This document shows, in pieces, positions 1 through 7,510 of a DNA stretch of 25,631 nt. Source of the stretch: Peptococcaceae bacterium UBA4068 (GTDB lineage Bacteria > Bacillota > Dehalobacteriia > UBA4068). Position 1 is the stretch's first letter. Each line of letters begins with the position of its first letter. The DNA is taken from NCBI GenBank assembly GCA_002382665.1, contig DFZA01000019.1, positions 75,169 to 100,799 on the forward strand. Reading direction: 5' to 3'. The notes beneath the pieces were generated by a model. That model was not told the DNA's origin. It saw nothing but the letters and a program-made list of their open reading frames with translations, and did no database searches. The position numbers and the translations under genes were made by a program.

Positions 1-128
1 AAATCCGGCTAGATAAGCTGCACAGACACAGGCGGCTGAGCGCCTATATATAGCGGAGGTTTTCCCGAGAGGGAAAATCCGGCTAGATAAGCTGCACAGA
101 CACAGGCGGCTGAGCGTCTATATATAGC
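1..128. repeat. Two direct 54-bp repeats with a hairpin between them
   Basis: Positions 1-54 and 75-128 are the same 54-bp sequence with one mismatch, so the period is 74 bp. The 20-bp spacer and its edges form a hairpin (GGTTTTCCC, loop GAGA, GGGAAAATCC, about 58-80). The first copy starts at the window edge with what looks like the 3' arm of the same hairpin, so the array probably continues to the left. No coding function is visible. The TTTT/AAAA stem next to GGCTAG resembles elements at 127-157 and 4184-4351. Confidence 0.8.
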
Positions 129-157
129 TGCGCTTTTACCCTAAGCGAAAAGCCAGC
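127..157. repeat. Hairpin element of the GCTG-TTTTACC/AAAAGCCAGC type
   Basis: An imperfect hairpin: GCTG and GCTTTT pair with AAAAGC and CAGC around a short loop. It matches in layout, and partly in sequence, the two hairpins at 4197-4231 and 4312-4346. It is probably a small dispersed repeat of this genome. No T-tract follows on the plus strand, so it is not an obvious terminator. Confidence 0.55.
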
Positions 158-158
158 A

Positions 159-186
159 ATATCCGCGTCAGCGGATATGTTATAAT
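159..186 (+). promoter_or_regulatory. Promoter -10 with adjacent 8-bp inverted repeat
   Basis: ATATCCGC (159-166) and GCGGATAT (171-178) are a perfect inverted repeat with loop GTCA. A consensus TATAAT follows at 181-186, 33 bp before the ATG at 219. No good -35 hexamer is seen where one would be expected, because the palindrome occupies most of that zone. It could be an operator or activator site. The right half plus its flank recurs at 21779-21796. Confidence 0.45.
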
Positions 187-218
187 AATCTAAAATGACT
201 AAGGAAGGTAATAATATT

Positions 219-521
219 ATGAAAAAATTTACGTTATCTGAAGCCATGGATATTGCCAAACAATTAGGAATTGATTTTGACAAAGTGGCATTTACACCGG
301 AAGAATATCTGGAAGGAATCAATATCGAGCTGGAACATGGAACTGTCGATGCTGATACTAACGTAACCAATGATGATAAGCTTATAACAGGCAAAATAGC
401 ATTAGCTCATTTAAATGAAATTGCAATTTACTATAATGATGACATTGGACTGGAAGCTTGGGAGCATGCGGTAGAGGCCTTTAAGGGAGATCCCAAGGGT
501 AAAAAAATCCAAATCGTCTAA
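219..521 (+). CDS. DUF5661-like small protein
   Basis: A 100-aa soluble protein of unknown function. The core (ELEHGT, then NVTNDD, then TGKIALAHLNE) matches my memory of the DUF5661 family, whose members are small acidic proteins of about this length. The start at 219 is chosen over an in-frame ATG at 195 because AAGGAAGG (201-208) sits 10 nt before it and nothing comparable precedes 195. There is no signal peptide or membrane segment. It has its own promoter-like TATAAT (181) and its own terminator (534-567), so it looks monocistronic. Family membership is from memory. No biochemical role is known to me. Confidence 0.85.
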   Translation: MKKFTLSEAMDIAKQLGIDFDKVAFTPEEYLEGINIELEHGTVDADTNVTNDDKLITGKIALAHLNEIAIYYNDDIGLEAWEHAVEAFKGDPKGKKIQIV

Positions 522-533
522 TCTGAAATTGCC

Positions 534-567
534 AAGAGACCTCCTATAATGTAGGAGGTCTCTTTTG
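534..567 (+). terminator. Intrinsic terminator after the DUF5661-like gene
   Basis: AAGAGACCTCC pairs with GGAGGTCTCTT around a short A+T loop, and TTTT follows. The stem is perfect and lies about a dozen bases after the stop codon. Confidence 0.9.
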
Positions 568-578
568 TTTATTAGTTG

Positions 579-607
579 TTACATAGTTTAACCGATAATA
601 TTATAAT
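579..607 (+). promoter_or_regulatory. Probable sigma-A promoter for the small membrane protein
   Basis: A consensus TATAAT lies at 602-607, with a weak -35 candidate TTACAT (579-584) exactly 17 bp upstream. The transcript would begin about 35 nt before the ATG at 650. The -10 is convincing and the -35 is not. Confidence 0.45.
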
Positions 608-649
608 AAAATTAAGACAAATAAAGCATTTGAAGGTAGTGTAAATATA

Positions 650-865
650 ATGGAAAAACGCAAATGGTCAGTCGAAGAAGTGAAAGAGTATCGGAAAAAA
701 CACAAGCAATATATATTTTATTTTAATAAAGACGACGCGAATTTTTGTGTTCCCAAAATGTACGGCATAGGATGGGCAAGCAACTGGGCGCATCCGCTTT
801 CGGCCGGTATTGTTTTGGCATTGATAGTGCTTGCGGTCTTAAATATATACTTCAAGTTAATATAA
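650..865 (+). CDS. Small membrane protein, DUF5808-like
   Basis: A 71-aa protein with a charged N-terminal half, a conserved-looking middle (FYFNKDDANF, then VPKMYGIGWASNWAHP) and one C-terminal transmembrane helix (about residues 50-69). The VPK-(F/Y)G-GW-x-N-x-xHP pattern resembles the short DUF5808 domain, which I recall as a membrane-anchored domain of unknown function in Bacillota. A GAAGGTAG Shine-Dalgarno lies about 11 nt before the ATG. It is a single-gene unit bounded by terminators at 534-567 and 905-942. The function is unknown. Confidence 0.75.
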   Translation: MEKRKWSVEEVKEYRKKHKQYIFYFNKDDANFCVPKMYGIGWASNWAHPLSAGIVLALIVLAVLNIYFKLI

Positions 866-904
866 TATTTGTCGAGTCTTTCCCTCCTCTATGGCAAAGA
901 AATA

Positions 905-942
905 AAAAAGGAACCTCCAAATTTTTGGAGGCTCCTTTTTTT
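905..942 (+). terminator. Intrinsic terminator
   Basis: AGGAACCTCC (mismatch at one A) pairs with GGAGGCTCCT, extended by AAA/TTT near the loop, and a run of seven T follows. It ends the transcript of the small membrane protein. Confidence 0.85.
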
Positions 943-965
943 ATTAGTAGCTACTTGGCGTCAAA

Positions 966-1022
966 AGCAACATGCCAATCTGCATACAAAAGGGGCAGGA
1001 AGTAAAACTTCCTGCCTCTTTA
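966..1022. terminator. 55-bp repeated element carrying a bidirectional terminator (copy 1)
   Basis: A strong stem (GGCAGGAAGT/ACTTCCTGCC) with A/T-rich flanks on both sides closes the minus-strand amidohydrolase operon just beyond 1047. The sequence starting AGCAACATGCCA at 966 recurs almost unchanged at 4097-4151, where it marks the joint of the tandem duplication. Confidence 0.8.
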
Positions 1023-1046
1023 ATAATTAACTAAAACTGTTACAGA

Positions 1047-1760
1047 TTAACAAAAGCTCAAGGCGTTGTCATGAAGTAATTTTTGCATCTGAGCATCTGT
1101 TATACCTGTGACTTTCATGCGCTGTAGTTCTACGGACGGGTCGTGGAAGGGTATATCAGAACCGTACATAACCCTGTCTTCGCCAATCGTATCAAATACC
1201 TCTTTGATCTTGGTATGCATCGGCATACCGGAGGTCTCAAGATAGATATTCGGTAACTTTTTGGCTGTTTCCACTGCCGACTGAATATACACAGCGTGAC
1301 CATGACCCATATGAACCATGACGATCCTCACATCCGGGAAATCCCGGGCCAGTTCACCCACAGCCCAGGGCAGGGAATAAGGGGGATGTCCGGTATGGAA
1401 GAAAACCGGGATATTAAGGCTGCGCGCTTCTTCCATAAAAGGATAAACTATCGGAGCATTGGCTACAAAACCGTTGATCAAAGGATGTAATTTCAATCCT
1501 CTGAATCCCAGATCTTTGATATGATGGCGCATGTCGTCCACAGCTGCCTGTCCCTGATTTGGGTCTTCCCAAACCTGACCGATAATCCGGTCGGGATACT
1601 TTTTTACCGCATCCTCCACCACTTTGTTATCAAAGTAGCTGCATAGCGATTTTTCTACATTGAATTTATCCATCAGGGCGATTAACCCTTCAGCGTCAGA
1701 CTCAACATCAAAGGGATGGCCCCAATAGCCCAGATGGGTATGAGCGTCGATGAGTTTCAT
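1047..1760 (-). CDS. Metal-dependent amidohydrolase (amidohydrolase_2 type), copy 1
   Basis: A 237-aa TIM-barrel hydrolase of the amidohydrolase-related family. The metal-site residues can be followed: DAHTH at 5-9 (H7, H9), GLKLHP with H92, FFHTGH (H122, H125), VHMGH (H150) and YGSD with D202. It is shorter than many relatives but complete from the N-terminal HxH to the final Asp. No signal peptide, so it acts in the cytoplasm. The start follows the symporter stop by 2 nt, and its Shine-Dalgarno AGGAGG lies inside the symporter's last codons, so the two are translationally coupled. The natural substrate is unknown. Relatives include decarboxylases, lactonases and hydratases as well as hydrolases. 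The second copy (4443-5156) is nearly identical in protein. Confidence 0.9.
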   Translation of the reverse strand: MKLIDAHTHLGYWGHPFDVESDAEGLIALMDKFNVEKSLCSYFDNKVVEDAVKKYPDRIIGQVWEDPNQGQAAVDDMRHHIKDLGFRGLKLHPLINGFVANAPIVYPFMEEARSLNIPVFFHTGHPPYSLPWAVGELARDFPDVRIVMVHMGHGHAVYIQSAVETAKKLPNIYLETSGMPMHTKIKEVFDTIGEDRVMYGSDIPFHDPSVELQRMKVTGITDAQMQKLLHDNALSFC

Positions 1761-1762
1761 AA

Positions 1763-3238
1763 CTATGCCTCCTGAGCAACTTTAGGCTGAATAGCTCCGG
1801 ACTTAATAGCTTCTTCATATAAATCATCGTGGAACGGCGCGAGCTGTTCCATGGTAGGCTTTTTACCGATAGCAGTACCGAGGAGCATACCGACTACAGC
1901 GCCGATTAAGCCAACATAGAAGTCGGGGAAACCGCCGGGGACTCCCAGCGCAAGCCAGACAAGGTTGGAGCCGCCGCCGATGATAATGGATAATAGGCCG
2001 CCCAACGGCGTGACTTTCTTGGAGAAGAAGGCTGCGAATACAGGGAAGAGCAGTGAAGTCACCTGCATATTGCAAGCCATGTATAGCATACTGATGGCGC
2101 TCGGGAAAACAGCTACGAAAACCATGGAGACCGCACCAGCTATAGCCAAGACGAGACGGTTGGCATTAAGATAATGACGGTCGGGTTTATTCGGTGCGAT
2201 ATACGGTTTATAAATATCATTAACAACCAGCATACCGATAACCAGGGCGCAGGCTGCCGCAGTGGAAAGGATGGCGGAAATCAGAGCCGCGACCACGATC
2301 GAGCCGATCCACGGAGACATTACATTGGCGACCATCACAGAGAACAAAGACTCCGGATTTTCGAGACCTGGGAACATGTATGCACCCGGGAGGGCAATGA
2401 AAAAGTTAACAACACCAAGACCGATTGCTAAAATACCAAAGATAAGGAAGGCTTTGCGCGCGGTGGGGATATCCTTAGCCGCTGCAGCACGCTGCCACAT
2501 ATCTTGGCCGGGGAAGGTAGCTAAGCCCATCGAGAGGCCAAAGGCGATGCCGCCGGATATGGTCGTATAGCCCGACAGTTTGAAATGATCAGGACCTAAG
2601 GCAGCAACCATGGTTGCCATGTCGACGCCCGGTGCTTTCATGGAAACAACCGCGGCTATAATCATGCCGACCCAGATAATGACAGCCTGGACGATCATAG
2701 TGTAAGCCAGCGACCACATACCACCGAAGATACTATAGACAATAACGCAAGCAGTAATGATTATAACTGCCGATATGGAATTGATATGGAAAATAGTGGT
2801 GAAAACCGACTGAATGGCTTCGATCTGGCCACCGCAAAAACCTAAGAATACGATAATCAGCATGATTGCCGCAAGCAAAGCAGCAGCTTTACCGTAGCGC
2901 AGGGCAAACATATCCGGTATAGTGAATCTGCCTGTTCTTTGTAAAACTTTCTTGATCTTCCCCGCAAACAGAAGACCTAATAATATGTAACTGACGCCTG
3001 CCGGCCCGGTCAAAAGCGCTAAGTCAGACCAAGCGCTGACATAGTCCATGCCGACAGAACCGATAATGAAGAATCCACTGATCATGTTAGCGAATAATGA
3101 CGCTGTGACAAATTTTAAGTCCATTTTGCCGCTGGCGATAAGAAAGTCCTCGGTATCCATGCATTTCTTGGAGCCCATAAGGCCCAAAACAACCATAACG
3201 GCCATATAAATAATAAGAACTGTAATATAAATTGCCAT
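1763..3238 (-). CDS. Sodium:solute symporter (SSS family), copy 1
   Basis: A 491-aa polytopic membrane protein with about 13 predicted transmembrane helices and the fold and length of SSS symporters. The family-typical stretch SAILSTAAACALVIG followed by NDIY lies about two thirds through the protein. It probably couples sodium (or proton) entry to uptake of a small organic solute, which the downstream amidohydrolase then uses. The start ATG is preceded by AGAAAGGA about 12 nt upstream. The C-terminus differs from copy 2 (this copy has extra residues around IKSGAIQPKVA), while most of the rest is near-identical. The substrate cannot be read from the sequence. Confidence 0.92.
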   Translation of the reverse strand: MAIYITVLIIYMAVMVVLGLMGSKKCMDTEDFLIASGKMDLKFVTASLFANMISGFFIIGSVGMDYVSAWSDLALLTGPAGVSYILLGLLFAGKIKKVLQRTGRFTIPDMFALRYGKAAALLAAIMLIIVFLGFCGGQIEAIQSVFTTIFHINSISAVIIITACVIVYSIFGGMWSLAYTMIVQAVIIWVGMIIAAVVSMKAPGVDMATMVAALGPDHFKLSGYTTISGGIAFGLSMGLATFPGQDMWQRAAAAKDIPTARKAFLIFGILAIGLGVVNFFIALPGAYMFPGLENPESLFSVMVANVMSPWIGSIVVAALISAILSTAAACALVIGMLVVNDIYKPYIAPNKPDRHYLNANRLVLAIAGAVSMVFVAVFPSAISMLYMACNMQVTSLLFPVFAAFFSKKVTPLGGLLSIIIGGGSNLVWLALGVPGGFPDFYVGLIGAVVGMLLGTAIGKKPTMEQLAPFHDDLYEEAIKSGAIQPKVAQEA

Positions 3239-3253
3239 AATAATTTAATTCCT

Positions 3254-3352
3254 TTCTTGAACGTTATTCTTGAATGTAATTCTTAAATGTTATTCTTGGA
3301 TATTATTATTGAATGTCATTATTAATGTCGTTGTTATTGTCATTATTGAATG
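3254..3352. repeat. 13-bp tandem repeat array in the symporter leader (8 units)
   Basis: Eight consecutive 10-13-bp units of the type TTATTCTTGAATG fill 3254-3352 directly upstream of the symporter's ribosome binding site. The paralogous leader at 6643-6716 has only six units. The units are degenerate (TTATTATTGAATG, TCATTATTAATG and similar) and lie in the transcribed 5' leader of the minus-strand gene. Confidence 0.8.
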
Positions 3353-3395
3353 TCAATTTTTTTGTTTTATTATCCTACAATGAATATCAATTTGC

Positions 3396-3518
3396 GACTT
3401 GCAACAGTTTTTTATTTTTGCTGCCAAACAGCATATGCCCGGCACCAAATTTAAATTAAATAAAAATAATAAATACTTACTTTGTCACAAGTCTCTACCA
3501 AGAAAGATCTCTTCTCAC
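3396..3518 (-). promoter_or_regulatory. Structured 5' leader with possible 7-codon leader ORF (copy 1)
   Basis: Read on the minus strand, a GTG-started mini-ORF (3518 to 3495; Met-Arg-Arg-Asp-Leu-Ser-Trp-stop) sits behind AGGGAGG. It is followed by GACTTG (3493-3488), which can pair with CAAGTC (3401-3396) and enclose a domain with hairpin GCTG-loop-CAGC (3432-3420). The same parts occur in copy 2 (6761-6880) although the loops differ. It might be a riboswitch-like or attenuation leader. I do not recognise a known class. Confidence 0.4.
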
Positions 3519-3631
3519 CTCCCTTAAGCTAATACTCATTATCTTAAAACACTATCACCCCCTTACCAAAATCGCTCTTATCCGGTTAATTACTTTCAGG
3601 AAACAATTAATAATTATATACAAACTCAATT

Positions 3632-3660
3632 ATAATAGCATAAATATATTTATCAGGCAA
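3632..3660 (-). promoter_or_regulatory. Promoter of symporter operon copy 1
   Basis: On the minus strand, TTGCCT (3660-3655), a 17-bp spacer, and TATTAT (3637-3632). The equivalent place upstream of copy 2 has TTGTCT-17-TATTAT, and conservation in the two diverged leaders supports the call. The predicted transcript has a leader of about 385 nt before the ATG at 3238. Confidence 0.6.
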
Positions 3661-3924
3661 GTGAAGGTAATTAACAGTGCTGTTAGCTATGGATATGATA
3701 TTCAAAAATTAGCGTAGGCTAAATTGTTTTTAAATGACTGTTCTACTGCAGATTAGTAAATAACTGAAAATTCGACATTATTTTACAAAAATAATATTAT
3801 ACAATTATTATGAATATATATTTTTAAAAGATAAAATATTAATAAATATCTGCCAATATATTCTGAAAATTCAATCTTATATATCAAATGACTTTCTATC
3901 GTAGAATTAAACGCTAGGCATAAG
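3661..3924. other. A+T-rich non-coding region upstream of operon copy 1
   Basis: No credible gene. The stretch is homologous to the region upstream of copy 2 (7022-7404), with more divergence than the genes. A minus-strand TGTCGAA (3777-3771), the core of a Spo0A box, lies here but is absent at the matching place of copy 2, so it may be chance. Confidence 0.5.
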
Positions 3925-3957
3925 CTTAAGACGCCGCTTAAAAAACGGCGTCAGCTT
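3924..3957 (-). terminator. Decayed copy of the SLH gene terminator
   Basis: GACGCCG pairs with CGGCGTC around an A-rich loop. It is homologous to the hairpin at 7409-7440 that follows the intact SLH gene. The minus-strand T-tract of the intact copy is missing here, so it may no longer terminate. Confidence 0.5.
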
Positions 3958-4025
3958 GTGTAATTTTAAGATATTCCGCCGGTGCGATAGATTAACTTTG
4001 GCAGACCTTAAAGTATTGCTAGCGG

Positions 4026-4099
4026 TTACTTGTTGTAGTATCGATAAAGCGCATCAGGATGGTGACGACCTCGGCGCGGCTGGCGGTGACGCCGGGAGC
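4026..4099 (-). pseudogene. Remnant of the 3' end of an SLH-domain gene
   Basis: The minus strand encodes about 20 residues matching the last part of the SLH protein at 7511-12709: A-P-G-x-T-A-x-R-A-E-V-x-T-I-L-M-R-F-I, then a one-base deletion before the TAA. The homology continues into the 3' flank (3931-4025 against 7415-7510). Upstream of codon about -24 the similarity stops abruptly at the 55-bp terminator element (4097). This is a footprint of a tandem duplication rather than a gene: no start, no complete domain, frameshifted end. Confidence 0.85.
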
Positions 4100-4151
4100 A
4101 ACATGCCACTCTGCATACAAAAGTGGCAGGAAGTTTTACTTCCTGCCACTT
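4097..4151. terminator. 55-bp repeated terminator element (copy 2)
   Basis: Same element as 966-1020. The stem GTGGCAGGAAGT/ACTTCCTGCCAC is perfect here with loop TTT, and compared with copy 1 the outer base pair has changed on both arms. It could terminate the minus-strand operon copy 2, although about 290 bp separate it from that operon's stop. Confidence 0.7.
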
Positions 4152-4183
4152 TCAGCGTGTCGATAAACTTCGCGATACGACGC

Positions 4184-4351
4184 GTAGCTAGTGCATTAGC
4201 TGCGGTTTTAGCGTAAGGTAAAAGCCAGCTAGGTCGTCGTTACGTTTGTCCCCGTCTCCTCGACGTATCTTTTATACGACGCGAAGCTGCGCAGCAGTGT
4301 AGCTAGTGCAATAGCTGTGGTTTTACCGCAAGGTAAAAGCCAGCTAGGTCG
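4184..4351. repeat. Two 53-bp direct repeats, each with a hairpin
   Basis: 4184-4236 and 4299-4351 share the frame GTAGCTAGTGCA..TAGCTG with a hairpin GGTTTTACC-GCAA-GGTAAAAGCC and end CAGCTAGGTCG, differing at only a few bases. Both are preceded by ATACGACGCG. This roughly 270-bp block (4152-4424) separates the terminator element from operon copy 2 and has no counterpart in copy 1, so it looks inserted. No gene is seen in it. Confidence 0.75.
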
Positions 4352-4442
4352 CCTGCGTCGCCGGTTTCGAACGCGCCTGGTCTCGCTCGTTTCTCAGCCC
4401 GCTGAACATCTTTTAACAGACTGAAACTAAAACTGTTACAGA

Positions 4443-5156
4443 TTAACAAAAGCTCAAGGCGTTGTCATGAAGTAATTTTTGCATCTGAGCATCTGTTATA
4501 CCTGTGACTTTCATGCGCTGCAACTCTACGGACGGGTCGTGGAAGGGTATATCAGAACCGTACATAACCCTGTCTTCGCCAATCGTATCAAATACCTCTT
4601 TGATCTTGGTATGCATCGGCATACCGGAGGTTTCAAGATAGATATTCGGTAATTTTTTGGCCGTTTCCACTGCCGACTGAATATATACAGCGTGACCATG
4701 ACCCATATGAACCATGACGATCCTCACATCCGGGAAATCCCGGGCCAGTTCACCCACAGCCCAGGGCAGGGAATAAGGGGGATGTCCGGTATGGAAGAAA
4801 ACCGGGATATTAAGGCTGCGCGCTTCTTCCATAAAAGGATAAACTATCGGAGCATTGGCCACAAAACCGTTGATCAAAGGATGTAATTTCAATCCTCTGA
4901 AGCCCAGATCTTTGATATGATGGCGCATGTCATCCACAGCTGCCTGTCCCTGATTTGGGTCTTCCCAAACCTGACCGATAATCCGGTCGGGATACTTTTT
5001 TACCGCATCTTCCACCACTTTATTATCAAGGTAGCTGCATAGCGATTTTTCTACATTGAATTTATCCATCAGGGCAATTAACCCTTCAGCGTTAGACTCT
5101 ACATTAAAGGGATGGCCCCAATAGCCGAGATGTGTATGAGCGTCGATGAGTTTCAT
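4443..5156 (-). CDS. Metal-dependent amidohydrolase (amidohydrolase_2 type), copy 2
   Basis: A 237-aa paralogue of the protein at 1047-1760, with the same length and only a few replacements, all near the N-terminus (D18N, D22N, F43L). All metal-binding positions (H7, H9, H92, H122, H150, D202) are kept, so both copies should be active. The start is 5 nt after the symporter stop and uses the AGGAGG embedded in the symporter's 3' end. DNA differences from copy 1 are mostly silent, which suggests purifying selection on both copies or gene conversion between them. Substrate unknown. Confidence 0.9.
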   Translation of the reverse strand: MKLIDAHTHLGYWGHPFNVESNAEGLIALMDKFNVEKSLCSYLDNKVVEDAVKKYPDRIIGQVWEDPNQGQAAVDDMRHHIKDLGFRGLKLHPLINGFVANAPIVYPFMEEARSLNIPVFFHTGHPPYSLPWAVGELARDFPDVRIVMVHMGHGHAVYIQSAVETAKKLPNIYLETSGMPMHTKIKEVFDTIGEDRVMYGSDIPFHDPSVELQRMKVTGITDAQMQKLLHDNALSFC

Positions 5157-5161
5157 AATTA

Positions 5162-6628
5162 CTATGCCTCCTGAACGGCTGTCTTGTGGGTTTTTTGATA
5201 TTCTTCATATAAATCATCGTGGAACGGCGCAAGCTGCTCTGCGGTAGCCGGTTTACCGATAGCAGTACCGAGGAGCATACCGACTACAGCGCCGATTAAG
5301 CCGACATAGAAGTCGGGGAAACCGCCGGGGACTCCCAGTGCAAGCCAGATAAGGTTGGAGCCGCCGCCGATGATAATGGATAACAGGCCGCCCAACGGCG
5401 TGACTTTCTTGGAGAAGAAGGCTGCGAATACAGGGAAGAGCAGTGAAGTCACCTGCATATTGCAAGCCATGTATAGCATACTGATGGCGCTCGGGAACAC
5501 AGCTACGAAAACCATGGAGACCGCACCAGCTATAGCCAAGACGAGACGGTTGGCATTAAGATAATGATGGTCGGGTTTATTCGGGGCGATATACGGTTTA
5601 TAAATATCATTAACAACCAGCATGCCGATAACCAGGGCGCAGGCTGCCGCAGTAGAAAGGATGGCGGAAATCAGCGCCGCGACCACGATCGAGCCGATCC
5701 ACGGAGACATTATATTGGCGATCATCACAGAGAACAAAGACTCCGGATTTTCGAGACCTGGGAACATGTATGCACCCGGGAGGGCAATGAAAAAGTTAAC
5801 AACACCAAGACCGATTGCTAAAATACCAAAGATAAGGAAGGCTTTGCGCGCGGTTGGGATATCCTTAGCCGCTGCAGCACGCTGCCACATATCTTGGCCG
5901 GGGAAGGTAGCTAAGCCCATCGAGAGGCCAAAGGCGATGCCGCCGGATAGAGTCGTATAGCCCGACAGTTTGAAATGATCAGGACCTAAGGCAGCAACCA
6001 TGGTTGCCATGTCGACGCCCGGTGCTTTCATGGAAACAATCGCGGCTATAATCATGCCGATCCAGATGATCACAGCCTGGACGATCATCGTATAAGCCAG
6101 CGACCACATACCACCGAAGATACTATAGACAATAACGCAAGCAGTAATGATTATAACTGCCGCTATGGAATTGATATGGAAAATAGTGACAAAAACCGAC
6201 TGAATGGCTTCGATCTGGCCACCGCAAAAACCTAAAAATACGATAATCAGCATGATTGCCGCAAGCAAAGCAGCAGCTTTACCGTAGCGCAGTTCAAACA
6301 TATCCGGTATAGTGAATCTGCCTGTTCTCTGTAAAACTTTCTTGATCTTCCCTGCAAACAGAACACCTAATAATATGTAACTGATGCCTGCCGGCCCGGT
6401 CAAAAGCGCTAAGTCAGACCAAGCGCTGACATAGTCCATGCCGACAGAACCGATAATAAAGAATCCACTGATCATGTTTGCGAATAATGACGCTGTGACA
6501 AATTTTAAGTCCATTTTGCCGCTGGCGATAAGAAAGTCCTCGGTATCCATGCATTTCTTGGCACCCATAAGACCCAAAACAACCATAATGGCCATATAAA
6601 CAATAAGAACTGTTAAATAAATTGCCAT
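5162..6628 (-). CDS. Sodium:solute symporter (SSS family), copy 2
   Basis: A 488-aa paralogue of the symporter at 1763-3238, with the same roughly 13-helix SSS topology. Replacements are scattered and conservative (V/I, A/S, F/L), except for the last dozen or so residues, which are unrelated (EEYQKTHKTAVQEA here). It is cotranscribed with amidohydrolase copy 2 from the promoter at 6993-7021. The start is the same as in copy 1, behind AGAAAGGA. The two transporters very probably share a substrate. Different C-terminal tails and leaders would allow different regulation. Confidence 0.92.
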   Translation of the reverse strand: MAIYLTVLIVYMAIMVVLGLMGAKKCMDTEDFLIASGKMDLKFVTASLFANMISGFFIIGSVGMDYVSAWSDLALLTGPAGISYILLGVLFAGKIKKVLQRTGRFTIPDMFELRYGKAAALLAAIMLIIVFLGFCGGQIEAIQSVFVTIFHINSIAAVIIITACVIVYSIFGGMWSLAYTMIVQAVIIWIGMIIAAIVSMKAPGVDMATMVAALGPDHFKLSGYTTLSGGIAFGLSMGLATFPGQDMWQRAAAAKDIPTARKAFLIFGILAIGLGVVNFFIALPGAYMFPGLENPESLFSVMIANIMSPWIGSIVVAALISAILSTAAACALVIGMLVVNDIYKPYIAPNKPDHHYLNANRLVLAIAGAVSMVFVAVFPSAISMLYMACNMQVTSLLFPVFAAFFSKKVTPLGGLLSIIIGGGSNLIWLALGVPGGFPDFYVGLIGAVVGMLLGTAIGKPATAEQLAPFHDDLYEEYQKTHKTAVQEA

Positions 6629-6642
6629 AATATTTAATTCCT

Positions 6643-6716
6643 TTCTTGAACGTTATTCTTGAATATTGTTCTCGAATGTTATTCTTGAAGGTCGTCGTTA
6701 TTGTCATTATTGGATG
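6643..6716. repeat. 13-bp tandem repeat array in the symporter leader (6 units)
   Basis: Six units of the TTATTCTTGAATG type directly upstream of the ribosome binding site of symporter copy 2. The first and last units align with those of the 8-unit array at 3254-3352, so two units were lost here or gained there. Confidence 0.8.
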
Positions 6717-6760
6717 TTATTTTTTTTGTATTATTATCCTGCAATGAATATCAATTTTGC

Positions 6761-6880
6761 GACTTGCAACAGTTTTTTTGTTTTTGCCGCCAAACAGCAT
6801 CTGCCCGGCACCAAATTAAATAATATTAAAATAAGAACTTACTTTGTCACAAGTCTCTACCAAGAAAGATCTCTTCTCAC
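6761..6880 (-). promoter_or_regulatory. Structured 5' leader with possible 7-codon leader ORF (copy 2)
   Basis: Homologue of the leader at 3396-3518. The mini-ORF (6880 to 6857) encodes the same seven residues behind GGGGAGG. The GACTTG/CAAGTC pairing is kept. The inner hairpin is GCTG-loop-CGGC here against GCTG-loop-CAGC in copy 1, a change that keeps pairing by a G-U wobble. No known riboswitch class recognised. Confidence 0.4.
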
Positions 6881-6992
6881 CTCCCCTAGCTGATACTCCT
6901 TATTTTAAAACATTACCACCCCCTTGCCAAAATCCCTCTTATCCCATTAATTACTTGAGGATACGATTAATAATTGTAAAACATTCTTTCAT

Positions 6993-7021
6993 ATAATAGC
7001 ATAAATGCATTTGTTAGACAA
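6993..7021 (-). promoter_or_regulatory. Promoter of symporter operon copy 2
   Basis: Minus strand: TTGTCT (7021-7016), 17-bp spacer, TATTAT (6998-6993). Same architecture as the promoter of copy 1 at 3632-3660. The leader is about 360 nt. Confidence 0.6.
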
Positions 7022-7401
7022 GGGATAGTAATTGACGATGCCGGTAGCTATGGATGGACTATTCAAAATTAGCGTAGGCTAATTTCTTTAAAATGGCTAT
7101 TATACTGCAAATTATTAAATTACCGAAAAAATCACTTTATATTACAAAAAAATTTATACATATTTTTATATGAATATAAATATAAAAAAGTAAAATATTA
7201 ATAGATATCTGTTGTTATATTCTGAAAATTGTTTCTATATGTCAAATAGTATTTATTGTCGAATAAAATGATGGGTGAATATTACGCCAAGAAAAAAAGC
7301 AACAACGAAACATACCGCAATATATTATTTATGGAGGTGCGGAGAGTAACTGTGGAAGCAACGAGGCATGTCAAGAAACGGAAAAAGAACTTTATTCAGC
7401 T
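7022..7401. other. Non-coding region between operon copy 2 and the SLH gene
   Basis: Mostly A+T-rich sequence homologous to 3661-3924. A plus-strand reading frame (about 7331-7480) with many Lys/Arg exists, but it runs through the SLH terminator and has no relatives I know, so I do not call it. TGTCGAA occurs once at 7257-7263. Confidence 0.5.
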
Positions 7402-7440
7402 TAAAACAAAGCTGACGCCGCTTAAATACGACGTCAGCTT
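7402..7440 (-). terminator. Intrinsic terminator of the large SLH gene
   Basis: On the minus strand AAGCTGACG pairs with CGTCAGCTT and is followed by TTTGTTTT. It lies about 70 nt after the SLH stop codon. Confidence 0.75.
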
Positions 7441-7510
7441 GTGTAATTTTAAGATGTTCCGCGCTGGTGCGGTAGATTAACTTTGGCAGGCCCTGAAGTC
7501 TTGCTACCGG

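Noticed and set aside
3254..3352. Repeat array considered as CRISPR
   Set aside because: Units are 12-13 bp, contiguous and without spacers. No cas genes are near.
3956..4216. 86-codon plus-strand frame
   Set aside because: It runs across the SLH remnant, the duplication joint and a terminator hairpin, with no Shine-Dalgarno.
7256..7480. 74-codon basic plus-strand frame before the SLH gene end
   Set aside because: It overlaps the SLH terminator hairpin, and copy 1 of the duplicated region does not keep the frame.
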